The position numbers were made by a program, and so were the translations under genes. Shown here in pieces: positions 1 through 6,574 of a DNA stretch of 7,687 nucleotides (the stretch's first letter is position 1; the number at the start of each line of letters is the position of its first letter). The notes beneath the pieces are model-generated. The model was not told the DNA's origin, searched no databases, and saw only the letters and a program-made list of their open reading frames with translations. Source of the DNA: CAZPHU01 sp964586285 (GTDB lineage Bacteria > Fibrobacterota > Chitinivibrionia > Chitinivibrionales > CAYFVL01); NCBI GenBank assembly GCA_964586285.1, contig CAZPHU010000150.1, forward strand, positions 1-7,687, in the 5' to 3' direction.

Positions 1-2
1 AT

Positions 3-437
3 ATCGAAGGTTTCGTCGCCGGAACGATATCAACAGGGCGCATGTATCGAAACGTACTAAAAAAACACTGGTTTTCACTGGCAATAGCTGTTGCACCATG
101 CCTTAGAAACAGCGGGTTTATTAAACAAGCTTTCGAAACATTTTTATATGGTCTCAAACTTGGTGGGAAATGCTCCGAAGACAAAACATCCTTGATAGAG
201 CCCGAATTGCTGAGCATTGCGGTTGATACATCCGCACGGGGACGAAATATTGGACGGGGACTGGTTACCAAACTGGAGCACTGGTTTTTTGAACGGGGTA
301 TAACATCCTATAAAGTTGTTACCTACCAAAAAGACCCCGTTTCAAATGCCTTTTATAAAAGTTGCGGATTTGAATTTTTCCGGTTATTCAAACACCACGG
401 CAATACTTTGGTTGAGTATAATAAAAAGATCAGTTAG
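3..437 (+). CDS. GNAT-family N-acetyltransferase, 5' end missing
   Basis: C-terminal part of a GCN5-related acetyltransferase, which transfers an acetyl group from acetyl-CoA to an amine. The frame is open to the left edge, so the true start lies outside the window; the Met at base 42 is probably internal, because the residues before it (GFVAGTIS) look like a normal GNAT beta-strand. Counting from that Met, strand 4 is ELLSIAVD (55-62), followed by the acetyl-CoA pyrophosphate loop R-x-x-G-x-G (R68, G71, G73), and then the late GNAT motif NAFYKSCGF (102-110), whose Tyr105 sits where the general acid usually is. It ends 8 nt before a phosphosugar transferase gene, so the two are probably co-transcribed. 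By context it may acetylate the 4-amino sugar made by the downstream aminotransferase, as the GNATs WecD and PseH do for related sugars. Family is secure; substrate is inferred. Confidence 0.85.
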   Translation: MEGFVAGTISTGRMYRNVLKKHWFSLAIAVAPCLRNSGFIKQAFETFLYGLKLGGKCSEDKTSLIEPELLSIAVDTSARGRNIGRGLVTKLEHWFFERGITSYKVVTYQKDPVSNAFYKSCGFEFFRLFKHHGNTLVEYNKKIS

Positions 438-445
438 TTTGAGAT

Positions 446-1162
446 ATGACAAACATGCATTCTTTTTTGCGAATCCCAACATTTATAGATATGTTTTTTA
501 AACGAGCTTTTGATATCGTTGCGGCATTATTCGGAATAATTTTATTTCTTCCGATAACACCCATAATTGTGTTTCTCGTTTCGATTTCATCACAAGGAGC
601 ACCGTTTTTTTCACAAAGAAGAGTGGGGCGATCCGGGAAACTTTTCACATGTATAAAGTTTAGGACAATGTACAGCAAATCTGAACACATGGGCAGTATT
701 ACCACAGCCTGTGACAGTCGCATTACGCCGATAGGCCGGTTTTTACGCAGATTCAAACTTGACGAACTTCCCCAACTTTGGAACGTGTTGACCGGCAAGA
801 TGTCTTTTGTCGGTCCACGTCCCGATGTCGCCGGATATGCCGACGCACTTACCGGTGACGATCGCAGGATACTTGATCTTCGACCGGGAATCACCGGCCC
901 GGCATCATTGTTTTTCCGTTACGAGGAAGGGATACTCGCCGGAACCGAAAACCCAAAGGAGTTTAATGATACTGTTATCTGGCCCCTGAAGGTAAAAATG
1001 AACCTTGCCTATCTGAACAACTGGAGTTTTTGGAGAGATATCGGGTATATTATTGTGACGGTTATTCCACATGCCAACCGTATCTTACGGTTGGTTCCGG
1101 AAAGTCCTCGAAGTAAAGAGCAACTCCTTCTATATGCAGAAAGATTAAACGATGCCCGATAG
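446..1162 (+). CDS. Monotopic phosphoglycosyl transferase (bacterial sugar transferase)
   Basis: Predicted to move a phosphosugar from a UDP-sugar to undecaprenyl phosphate at the inner face of the cytoplasmic membrane, the first membrane step in glycan assembly. The 238-residue protein has the N-terminal KRxxD-type motif (K19, R20, D23), one hydrophobic re-entrant helix (about 24-48, with prolines 36 and 39), the basic segment KFRTM (71-75), the catalytic Asp-Glu pair in LDELPQL (D106, E107) and the SFVGPRP motif (120-126). The length matches the minimal PglC-like class without an extra N-terminal membrane domain. The later motif reads PGITGPAS and FRYEEGILA, unlike the PGITGWAQVNGRN of Campylobacter PglC, so it belongs to a sister subgroup and its sugar is not certain. 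The ATG at 446 has little Shine-Dalgarno; the ATG at 455 is an alternative, with GAG 11 nt upstream. It overlaps the next gene by 11 nt, implying translational coupling. Confidence 0.92.
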   Translation: MTNMHSFLRIPTFIDMFFKRAFDIVAALFGIILFLPITPIIVFLVSISSQGAPFFSQRRVGRSGKLFTCIKFRTMYSKSEHMGSITTACDSRITPIGRFLRRFKLDELPQLWNVLTGKMSFVGPRPDVAGYADALTGDDRRILDLRPGITGPASLFFRYEEGILAGTENPKEFNDTVIWPLKVKMNLAYLNNWSFWRDIGYIIVTVIPHANRILRLVPESPRSKEQLLLYAERLNDAR

Positions 1163-2282
1163 AATTTACCTTTCCCCCCCTCACCTGAGTGGCAAGGAGC
1201 TTGAGTATGTCACACAGGCAATACACAGCAACTGGATCGCACCGGTAGGCCCCGACCTAAACGCCTTTGAACGAGAGATGTGTGAATATACCGGGGCCTC
1301 GCACGCGGTTGCCCTCTGCTCGGGTACCGCGGCTATTCACTTGGCGCTCATTCTTTCGGGCGTTACGGTTGGGGATGAGGTTCTTTGCTCCACCTTTACT
1401 TTTGCAGGTTCTGCCAATCCTATAATTTACCAGGGCGCAATCCCTGTATTTGTAGATAGTGAAGAATCATCATGGAATATGTCACCGGAACTACTTGCGG
1501 ATGCGATAAAGGACAGAATTAAAAAAAATAAAAAGCCAAAGGCGTGTGTGGTTGTGCACTTGTACGGTCAAAGCGCCGATCTGGATCCCATCCGTGAAAT
1601 TTGCTATGCCAACGACATCGCTCTTATAGAAGATGCGGCGGAATCACTGGGGGCATTTTACAAGAAAAGACATACGGGCACGATTGCATCTCTTGGTATT
1701 TTCTCTTTCAACGGAAATAAAATAATCACAAGCTCCGGTGGAGGCATGCTGATCGGTCATGAGGCGGAGCATATCGAGAAAGCCCGTTTATTATCAACTC
1801 AGGCTCGTGATCGGGCACCACACTACGAGCACTCTCATATCGGGTACAATTACCGTATGAGCAATATCGTTGCCGCGATAGGTAGAGGACAGTTGTCGGC
1901 TCTTACAGAGCGTGTTCGATGCCGAAGGGAAATATTCCAATGGTACACAGATGCATTATCCGACATTGACGGTTTGAGCTTTATGCCCGAGCCCTCTTAC
2001 GGAGGATCCAACAGGTGGCTTACCTGTATATCAATAGACCCGAAGAAGACGGGATGTACGCCTGAAGATATCCGTCTCGCACTCGAAGCCGAAAACATAG
2101 AAAGCCGGCCGGTCTGGAAACCCATGCACATGCAGCCTGTATTCAAAAAATATCCCGCATATCTAAACGGGGTCTCCGAAAATCTTTTTGCAGGCGGTTT
2201 ATGTCTGCCTTCCGGCACCTCTCTTACCCAACCGGACCTCATCCGAGTAAGCAACTGTATACATAAGACTCTTCAATCATGA
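1152..2282 (+). CDS. pglE: PglE-like PLP-dependent sugar aminotransferase (DegT/DnrJ/EryC1/StrS family)
   Basis: Predicted to transfer an amino group, usually from glutamate, to C4 of a UDP-4-keto-6-deoxy-HexNAc, giving UDP-4-amino-4,6-dideoxy-GlcNAc in the bacillosamine pathway. The 376-residue length is typical. Visible landmarks are the N-terminal LSPPHLSGKE (7-16), the phosphate-binding SGTAAIHLAL (57-66), the LYGQ segment (137-140), EDAAES with Asp161 for the PLP ring nitrogen, the Schiff-base Lys190 in SFNGNKIITSSGGGM, then GYNYRMSN (231-238), SRPVWKPMH (318-326) and CLPSGT (351-356). From memory these match Campylobacter jejuni PglE closely, more so than generic StrS enzymes; no alignment was run. 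It begins inside the end of the transferase gene (ATG at 1152 before TAG at 1160), so translation is probably coupled. ArnB- or PerA-type substrates remain possible. Confidence 0.93.
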   Translation: MPDRIYLSPPHLSGKELEYVTQAIHSNWIAPVGPDLNAFEREMCEYTGASHAVALCSGTAAIHLALILSGVTVGDEVLCSTFTFAGSANPIIYQGAIPVFVDSEESSWNMSPELLADAIKDRIKKNKKPKACVVVHLYGQSADLDPIREICYANDIALIEDAAESLGAFYKKRHTGTIASLGIFSFNGNKIITSSGGGMLIGHEAEHIEKARLLSTQARDRAPHYEHSHIGYNYRMSNIVAAIGRGQLSALTERVRCRREIFQWYTDALSDIDGLSFMPEPSYGGSNRWLTCISIDPKKTGCTPEDIRLALEAENIESRPVWKPMHMQPVFKKYPAYLNGVSENLFAGGLCLPSGTSLTQPDLIRVSNCIHKTLQS

Positions 2283-2344
2283 ATTAACGGGAATTTACTT
2301 CATTTTTGCTTGCCTCCAACGGTTACAAATGGCACAATTGAAAA

Positions 2345-2363
2345 GCGGAAACTTCTGTTCCGC
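2345..2363 (+). terminator. Small stem-loop with T-rich 3' flank (possible attenuator or weak terminator)
   Basis: A perfect 6-bp inverted repeat, GCGGAA and TTCCGC, encloses a 7-nt loop in the 128-nt gap between the aminotransferase and dehydratase genes. It follows AAAA and precedes a T-rich run (TTGTTTGTTT, 2368-2377), though four bases separate stem and run and the Ts are interrupted by Gs. It could act as a leaky terminator lowering dehydratase expression, or merely be a stable RNA element. I see no convincing promoter in this gap. Confidence 0.35.
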
Positions 2364-2410
2364 CCGGTTGTTTGTTTCCAATCTTTATATTAACTCTCTT
2401 TTAGATAATC

Positions 2411-4288
2411 ATGGCACTAATTCACAAAGCTATTTCGTTTCGAATGCCCATTATACTGCTTCTGCATGCTCTGTTTGCGGCCGGAAGTCTTTTCCTTGCA
2501 TTTCTGGTTCGATTCGATTTTACGCTGGGCCATAGCGGCTACCCTCAGCTTTTCTGGTTTTCGCTTCCTTTAAGCATCGTCATTTTTCTTGTTTTCTCCG
2601 GATTATTCAATCTTTATCAGGGCATTTGGCGCTATGTTAGTGTGGATGATCTGCGGGATATAGTTAAAACAGGTGCTATCGCTTCGCTTGTTTTCATGTT
2701 TGCCGTAATTTTCAGCGGACAATTCAAGGGGTATCCACGCTCTATTTACGTTTTGAATTTCGCCTTCTTTGTGATACTCAACGGAGGCACCCGGTTTTCA
2801 ATCCGTACATTTCGCGAATCTTTCGCCCCCATGAGCGACAATGCACGCAACGTACTGATAATCGGGGCCGGATCGGCGGGCAACGAAATCGCAAAGACAC
2901 TGAAATCATGCAAAAAGAAAGAGTATATACCCGTTGGATTTATCGATAGAGATCCTACCATTCACGGCAAACGCATACAGGGGATCAAGGTCCTTGGCGA
3001 TCTTTCAACTATTCGCCAACACATCAAAAAAAACCGCGTCCATGAGGTGTTCATTGCCATCCCTGAAGCGACCAATCGTCTTGTAAAGGATATCCTTGAT
3101 CGGGTAAAAATTCCCGACTGGGAAGTAAAACTTAAAATTGCCCCATCTGTTCTGGATATCATGAGCGGCAAATATCAGCTCAACCAGATTCGTGAGGTGT
3201 CAATTAACGACCTCCTATCCCGTCCAAATATCACCCTCGACGACAAGCATGTTCGCAAGCAGATTGCCGGCAAAACCGTGTTTATTACCGGAGCGGGCGG
3301 CTCGATCGGATCGGAGATATCCTATCAGGTAGCGGCCTACGGTCCGTCCCGACTTATACTTATCGACGCGGGAGAAGAAAACGCCTATCGCATAGACCGC
3401 GACCTCAAACAGCGACATCCCGACGTTGCAATCCATACGGTGGTCGGATCAATACTTGACTCGGCGGTTATTGACATGGTGATGAAAGAGTACAAGCCGG
3501 ATTTCGTGTTTCATGCCGCGGCTTACAAACACGTTCACCTGATGGAATGGAATCCGTTGGCAGCCTTTAAAAACAACGTACTTGGAACTGCTCTTCTGGC
3601 GGCATCGGCCGAAAAATGCGGAGTCAAACAGTTTGTCATGATCTCCACCGACAAGGCGGTCAACCCGCGCGGCATCATGGGTCTGTCCAAACGTCTGGCT
3701 GAGCGTGTGGTATTGGAGCGCTATCCCAGCGCAACTCTCTTCAATGTGGTGCGGTTCGGCAACGTGCTTGGATCAAGCGGCTCAGTTATACCGCTTTTCC
3801 AGAAACAGATTCGTGACGGGGGGCCGGTAACGGTCACCAGCCCTGAAACCAAACGCTATTTCATGTCGATTCCCGAAGCCGTGCAGCTTGTCCTGCAGGC
3901 CTCAACTCTAAACGAATCCAATACCATCTTCATGCTGGAAATGGGTGAGCCGGTGAAGATAGTCGACCTGGCGCGTAATCTGATCGAGCTTTCAGGTTTG
4001 AAGGTGGATGAAGATATAGAGATTCAATTTACAGGGATGCGCCCGGGCGAGAAAATTTTCGAAGAGCTTCTGACCGCGGACGAAAACCTTCTAAAAACAC
4101 CGTTTGAGAAAATTCGCATGCAGCGCAATGTCAATTTTGATCCCGAAGTTGTAAACAAGTTCGTGCACGATCTCAAGTCACACGTTGATCTGGGAAATAT
4201 CAAGGGTGTTTACAAAGATGTAAAGACCCTTATTCCCGAGATGATCGGCCCCACATTCGAGGAACTCAGGCAGAACATGTTCGCGTAA
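2411..4288 (+). CDS. pglF: PglF/WbpM/CapD-like membrane UDP-GlcNAc 4,6-dehydratase
   Basis: Predicted NAD-dependent dehydratase making UDP-2-acetamido-2,6-dideoxy-4-hexulose from UDP-GlcNAc, the first committed step of bacillosamine-type synthesis and the likely substrate source for the aminotransferase gene upstream. The 625-residue protein has four hydrophobic N-terminal segments (about 13-33, 46-66, 84-102, 111-125), a first Rossmann-like domain with GAGSAG (152-157), and a second, catalytic extended-SDR domain with TGAGGSIG (293-300). The active site shows T413-D414-K415 with Met423 and Lys427, i.e. the usual SDR tyrosine is replaced by methionine as in PglF and WbpM. MRPGEK (543-548) is also typical. 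Size and layout match the long membrane-anchored members. An in-frame TAG at 2402-2404 makes ATG 2411 the earliest ATG, but no good Shine-Dalgarno precedes it. Whether the C5 configuration is kept (PglF) or inverted cannot be read from sequence. Confidence 0.93.
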   Translation: MALIHKAISFRMPIILLLHALFAAGSLFLAFLVRFDFTLGHSGYPQLFWFSLPLSIVIFLVFSGLFNLYQGIWRYVSVDDLRDIVKTGAIASLVFMFAVIFSGQFKGYPRSIYVLNFAFFVILNGGTRFSIRTFRESFAPMSDNARNVLIIGAGSAGNEIAKTLKSCKKKEYIPVGFIDRDPTIHGKRIQGIKVLGDLSTIRQHIKKNRVHEVFIAIPEATNRLVKDILDRVKIPDWEVKLKIAPSVLDIMSGKYQLNQIREVSINDLLSRPNITLDDKHVRKQIAGKTVFITGAGGSIGSEISYQVAAYGPSRLILIDAGEENAYRIDRDLKQRHPDVAIHTVVGSILDSAVIDMVMKEYKPDFVFHAAAYKHVHLMEWNPLAAFKNNVLGTALLAASAEKCGVKQFVMISTDKAVNPRGIMGLSKRLAERVVLERYPSATLFNVVRFGNVLGSSGSVIPLFQKQIRDGGPVTVTSPETKRYFMSIPEAVQLVLQASTLNESNTIFMLEMGEPVKIVDLARNLIELSGLKVDEDIEIQFTGMRPGEKIFEELLTADENLLKTPFEKIRMQRNVNFDPEVVNKFVHDLKSHVDLGNIKGVYKDVKTLIPEMIGPTFEELRQNMFA

Positions 4289-4307
4289 GCGGAATTTAAT
4301 CTATCCC

Positions 4308-4331
4308 CCGGCCGGTAAACACTCCTGCCGG
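4308..4331. terminator. Weak inverted repeat between convergent genes
   Basis: CCGGC (4308-4312) and GCCGG (4327-4331) form a 5-bp GC stem around a 14-nt loop, in the 67-nt gap between the converging dehydratase and helicase genes. On the plus strand a T-rich run (TTGTTTTT, 4344-4351) lies about 12 nt beyond the stem, too far for a classic intrinsic terminator; the minus side has no T run. It may work weakly in both directions, or termination may depend on Rho. Confidence 0.3.
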
Positions 4332-4355
4332 AAAGCTTCACTGTTGTTTTTGCCT

Positions 4356-5963
4356 CTACCGCTTCCCATTTTTCACATGGGTAATAAGCGGCTTACGCCC
4401 CTTCTGCCTGAAACTCTCTATAATCTCCTCGGCCTTCTCAAACGGCACGGTGATAAAGGAGAACTTCTCCAGAATCTGGATGTCTCCGATCTCCCTGTTT
4501 CGAATATCCACCCGATCCATAATCAGATCTGTCAGCCTCCGAGGGCTGACATTGTCTTTTTTGCCCAGTGCGACAAATAAGCGTGCTTTTCCCTGTCGGT
4601 CAACCGATCGCCCTCTCCTGCCGACCTCTCCTAGTTCTCCGTAGCCATCCGTACTAAGATCTTCTTCGAAACTGTATTTAAGCAGCGCGGCCAGCATTTC
4701 GGTCGGCTCCTTGTCCTGCAGCAGCCTCTGAGCCCATTCCGTATAGCTCGCATCGATATCGTTTTGGAGTATCTCCGAGAGATCCTCGAAAATCTTTCTC
4801 CTCTTGGCCTTTATTATTTCTTTTACCTGCGGCACCTGAGATTTTCTGATATCCGCCTTTGCCACACGCTGTATAAACATCAGGCGCTTATACTCACTGG
4901 GAGTAATGAAAGTTATGGCGGTTCCCTGATTTCCCGCCCGCCCGGTACGGCCGATACGGTGAACATAGCTTTCGGGGTTGTGCGGGAGTGAATAGTTTAT
5001 CACATGGGTGAGGTTGTTGACATCGATACCGCGAGCTGCAACATCGGTTGCCACCAGAATATTGATGTTTTGTTTCTTAAACTGGTTGAGCGTCTTTTCG
5101 CGCTGCACCTGAGTAATGTCTCCGTGGATTGCATCGGCATCATAGCCCCGGTCGCGCATGTGGGAGACCAGGGTGTCTACATCCACCTTTGTTTTACAAA
5201 AAATCAGCCCGTAGAATCTGCTCTCCATGTCAATGATTCTGCACAGAGCCTCAAACTTATCACCGGCTCTCACCTCAAAGTAAATCTGTTCGGTAAGATC
5301 TGCTGCCAGAGGCTCTTTTTCGGCCTTAAGCGTGGTATAGCCATCCATGTAAGTGTGTGCGAGTTGCTTGATTCGGTTTGGCATGGTGGCCGAGAAGAGA
5401 AGCGTTCTCTTTTCGGGATTGGTGCTTTTCATGATCTCTTCGATATCATCGATAAAGCCCATGTTCAACATCTCATCGGCTTCATCGAGAATCATATGTT
5501 GTATATGTGCAAGTGTCAGTGATTTTCTGTTTATATGATCGATGATTCGCCCGGGGGTACCAACCACGATCTGCACGCCGTCCTGAAGCCGGTGGAGCTG
5601 CTGTCCGATCGACTGCCCTCCATAGATTGGCATTACTCTGAGTGTCTTTTCCGGCTTCAATGAATTGATCTCCTCGGCCACCTGAATAGCAAGTTCCCGT
5701 GTGGGCACAAGGATAAGGGCCTGAAGCGTCTTAGAGGTGGTGTCGACCATCTCTATCAGCGGCAAGCCGAATGCTGCGGTTTTTCCGGTACCGGTTTGTG
5801 CCTGGGCAATGATGTTATTCTTATCCTCAAGCATCACCGGGATGGTCATGGCCTGAATCGGAGTCGGCTCTTCGAAGCCCTTCTTATTGATCGCATCCAG
5901 AAGTCTGGGTGAAAGTCCCAGTTCACTAAATTCTTTTTTCATCTGTTCTGAAGTCTTTCTCAT
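4356..5963 (-). CDS. deaD: DEAD-box ATP-dependent RNA helicase, DeaD/CsdA type with DbpA-like RNA-binding domain
   Basis: ATP-dependent RNA unwinding enzyme of the cytoplasm, likely helping ribosome assembly, mRNA turnover or cold adaptation. All core motifs are intact in 535 residues: Q motif with PTPIQ (33-37), motif I AQTGTGKT (55-62), PTREL (87-91), GG (115-116), TPGR (136-139), DEAD (160-163), SAT (191-193), LIFCKTK (253-259), motif V VATDVAARGID (304-314) and motif VI HRIGRTGRAG (335-344). After a charged linker, about 459-532 looks like a DbpA-type RNA-binding domain (ARLFVALGKKD to KPLITHVK), which targets structured RNA such as rRNA. It is somewhat shorter than E. coli DeaD, lacking a long basic tail. 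The ATG at 5963 is preceded by an A-rich AAAAAAG rather than a strong Shine-Dalgarno; a second ATG lies seven codons in. It is transcribed alone, convergent to the glycan locus and divergent from mdh. RhlE is less likely given the C-terminal domain. Confidence 0.95.
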   Translation of the reverse strand: MRKTSEQMKKEFSELGLSPRLLDAINKKGFEEPTPIQAMTIPVMLEDKNNIIAQAQTGTGKTAAFGLPLIEMVDTTSKTLQALILVPTRELAIQVAEEINSLKPEKTLRVMPIYGGQSIGQQLHRLQDGVQIVVGTPGRIIDHINRKSLTLAHIQHMILDEADEMLNMGFIDDIEEIMKSTNPEKRTLLFSATMPNRIKQLAHTYMDGYTTLKAEKEPLAADLTEQIYFEVRAGDKFEALCRIIDMESRFYGLIFCKTKVDVDTLVSHMRDRGYDADAIHGDITQVQREKTLNQFKKQNINILVATDVAARGIDVNNLTHVINYSLPHNPESYVHRIGRTGRAGNQGTAITFITPSEYKRLMFIQRVAKADIRKSQVPQVKEIIKAKRRKIFEDLSEILQNDIDASYTEWAQRLLQDKEPTEMLAALLKYSFEEDLSTDGYGELGEVGRRGRSVDRQGKARLFVALGKKDNVSPRRLTDLIMDRVDIRNREIGDIQILEKFSFITVPFEKAEEIIESFRQKGRKPLITHVKNGKR

Positions 5964-6034
5964 CTTTTTTAAAATTTTTCTATACCCGCCCGTTCAGTAC
6001 AGCCGTGATTATCAATGTAGACAGCGTCTCTTTT

Positions 6035-6040
6035 ATTATA
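6035..6040 (-). promoter_or_regulatory. Candidate -10 box for the helicase gene
   Basis: Read on the minus strand this is a perfect TATAAT, embedded in ACGTATAATAAAAG, about 71 nt upstream of the helicase ATG. At a 17-nt spacing the -35 position holds an A-rich sequence that does not resemble TTGACA, so this is a partial match in an AT-rich region. If used, the transcript would carry a leader of roughly 65 nt. Confidence 0.35.
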
Positions 6041-6137
6041 CGTATGCGGATAAAGTTCTTTTTATAGAAATAAAGGTCTATACTCTGGCAGGTTCGGTTT
6101 AAACAGCGTAAGATATATGAAGGTCGTCTACTGTTAC

Positions 6138-6188
6138 TTGTTTCATCCGGACCTAAAATAACATATTGTTCGATCGGAAATGAAACGA
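6138..6188. other. Hairpin in the divergent intergenic region
   Basis: GTTTCAT (6140-6146) pairs perfectly with ATGAAAC (6180-6186); one T.G wobble and one T-A pair extend it outward to 6138 and 6188. Allowing a two-base bulge, CCG (6147-6149) also pairs with CGG (6175-6177). No T run follows on either strand, so it is not an intrinsic terminator. It could be an operator-like palindrome or an RNA leader structure for a divergent promoter, or chance. Confidence 0.35.
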
Positions 6189-6351
6189 TTTTATGATCCG
6201 CGGCATTATTAATTACGCGCTGTCCAATAGATTCGAGTAGTCTCTCCCCTGCCCTCGCCCGATATTTTTGAAGAAACTTGCAGTACGCGGAAAATTAGAT
6301 CTCATTTAAGCCTCAAAAATGTTTCCCGTTCGGGGCATAACAAATCTTAGT

Positions 6352-6447
6352 GTTGGACGATCGCATGGGCCTATTTCCAAGTCCGGCAAAGCCGCGGTGG
6401 TTTATGGTTTTGATTAGGACCATGCGAGAAAGGCTTATTTTTCCAAC
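6352..6447 (+). other. Nested stem-loop upstream of mdh: candidate structured RNA leader
   Basis: The main stem is 6361-6373 with 6415-6427: 12 of 13 positions pair, the only mismatch being G6369 with A6419. Outside it GTTGGA (6352-6357) pairs with TCCAAC (6442-6447) across an asymmetric internal loop. Inside it CCA (6377-6379) can pair with TGG (6398-6400), and a compact CGGC-AAA-GCCG hairpin (6384-6394) caps the structure. It ends 24 nt before a strong Shine-Dalgarno, a position typical of 5'-leader regulators. I do not recognise a known riboswitch. The strand is assumed from mdh; on the other strand it would lie in a minus-strand transcript. Confidence 0.4.
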
Positions 6448-6470
6448 GATTAACAAGTCATTTAGGCAAT

Positions 6471-6478
6471 GGGAGGAG
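6471..6478 (+). promoter_or_regulatory. Strong Shine-Dalgarno sequence
   Basis: GGGAGGAG contains GGAGGA complementary to the 16S rRNA 3' end and is the best ribosome-binding site I see in the window. Nine bases separate it from the ATG at 6488. It is too far from the mdh start (6551 or 6575) to serve it directly, so either it drives the small upstream ORF and mdh is translated by coupling, or it is fortuitous. Confidence 0.5.
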
Positions 6479-6487
6479 TTTGGCCGA

Positions 6488-6547
6488 ATGAAGAATGAGT
6501 TTGTCTCTTGTCGGAATACTGTTTGCGTGTTATGCCTATGTTGCTGA
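6488..6547 (+). CDS. Possible 19-aa cysteine-rich leader peptide
   Basis: A short ORF well placed after a strong Shine-Dalgarno, encoding MKNEFVSCRNTVCVLCLCC. Five of 19 residues are cysteine (8, 13, 16, 18, 19), four of them in the last seven codons just before the TGA. It is in frame with mdh: the stop at 6545-6547 is followed by one codon and then a TTG at 6551 that opens the mdh frame. This arrangement fits a leader peptide coupled to mdh, perhaps sensing cysteine supply or metals by ribosome pausing, as for other Cys-rich upstream ORFs. A competing 34-codon frame (ATG 6495 to TAG 6597-6599) has a hydrophobic start but a poor spacing of 16-17 nt to the Shine-Dalgarno. The ORF is short enough to be chance. 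Confidence 0.3.
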   Translation: MKNEFVSCRNTVCVLCLCC

Positions 6548-6574
6548 CGGTTGTCTAACAAAAGCGATCGGGAT

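Larger units (their letters stand above)
5964..6574. other. Divergent intergenic region between helicase and malate dehydrogenase
   Basis: About 610 nt with no recognisable protein family on either strand. It holds the candidate helicase -10 box, a hairpin near 6138-6188, a nested stem-loop at 6352-6447, a strong Shine-Dalgarno at 6471-6478 and a 19-codon ORF. A poor plus-strand promoter candidate is TTGTTC (6167-6172) with TATGAT (6192-6197), spaced 19 nt. An open frame starting with GTG at 6350 (65 codons) and a minus-strand frame over 6313-6645 (110 codons) cross the structured part; neither product resembles a family I know. Confidence 0.7.

Noticed and set aside
430..894. 154-codon minus-strand open frame
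   Set aside because: Antisense to the phosphosugar transferase gene, which has a complete set of motifs; treated as a shadow.
5004..5522. 172-codon plus-strand open frame
   Set aside because: Lies wholly antisense inside the helicase gene, whose motifs are all intact on the other strand; its product has no family features.
6167..6197. Possible mdh promoter TTGTTC / TATGAT
   Set aside because: The -35 is poor, spacing is 19 nt and it overlaps the 6138-6188 hairpin; mentioned only under the intergenic region.
6302..6464. Direct repeat TCATTTA (6302-6308, 6458-6464) flanking the stem-loop, suggesting a small transposon-like element
   Set aside because: Seven AT-rich bases, not adjacent to the inverted repeat ends, and no matching second copy in the window.
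6350..6547. 65-codon plus-strand frame starting with GTG
   Set aside because: No ribosome-binding site at its start and it runs through both arms of the stem-loop; only the last 19 codons have a good start signal, so only those are listed.
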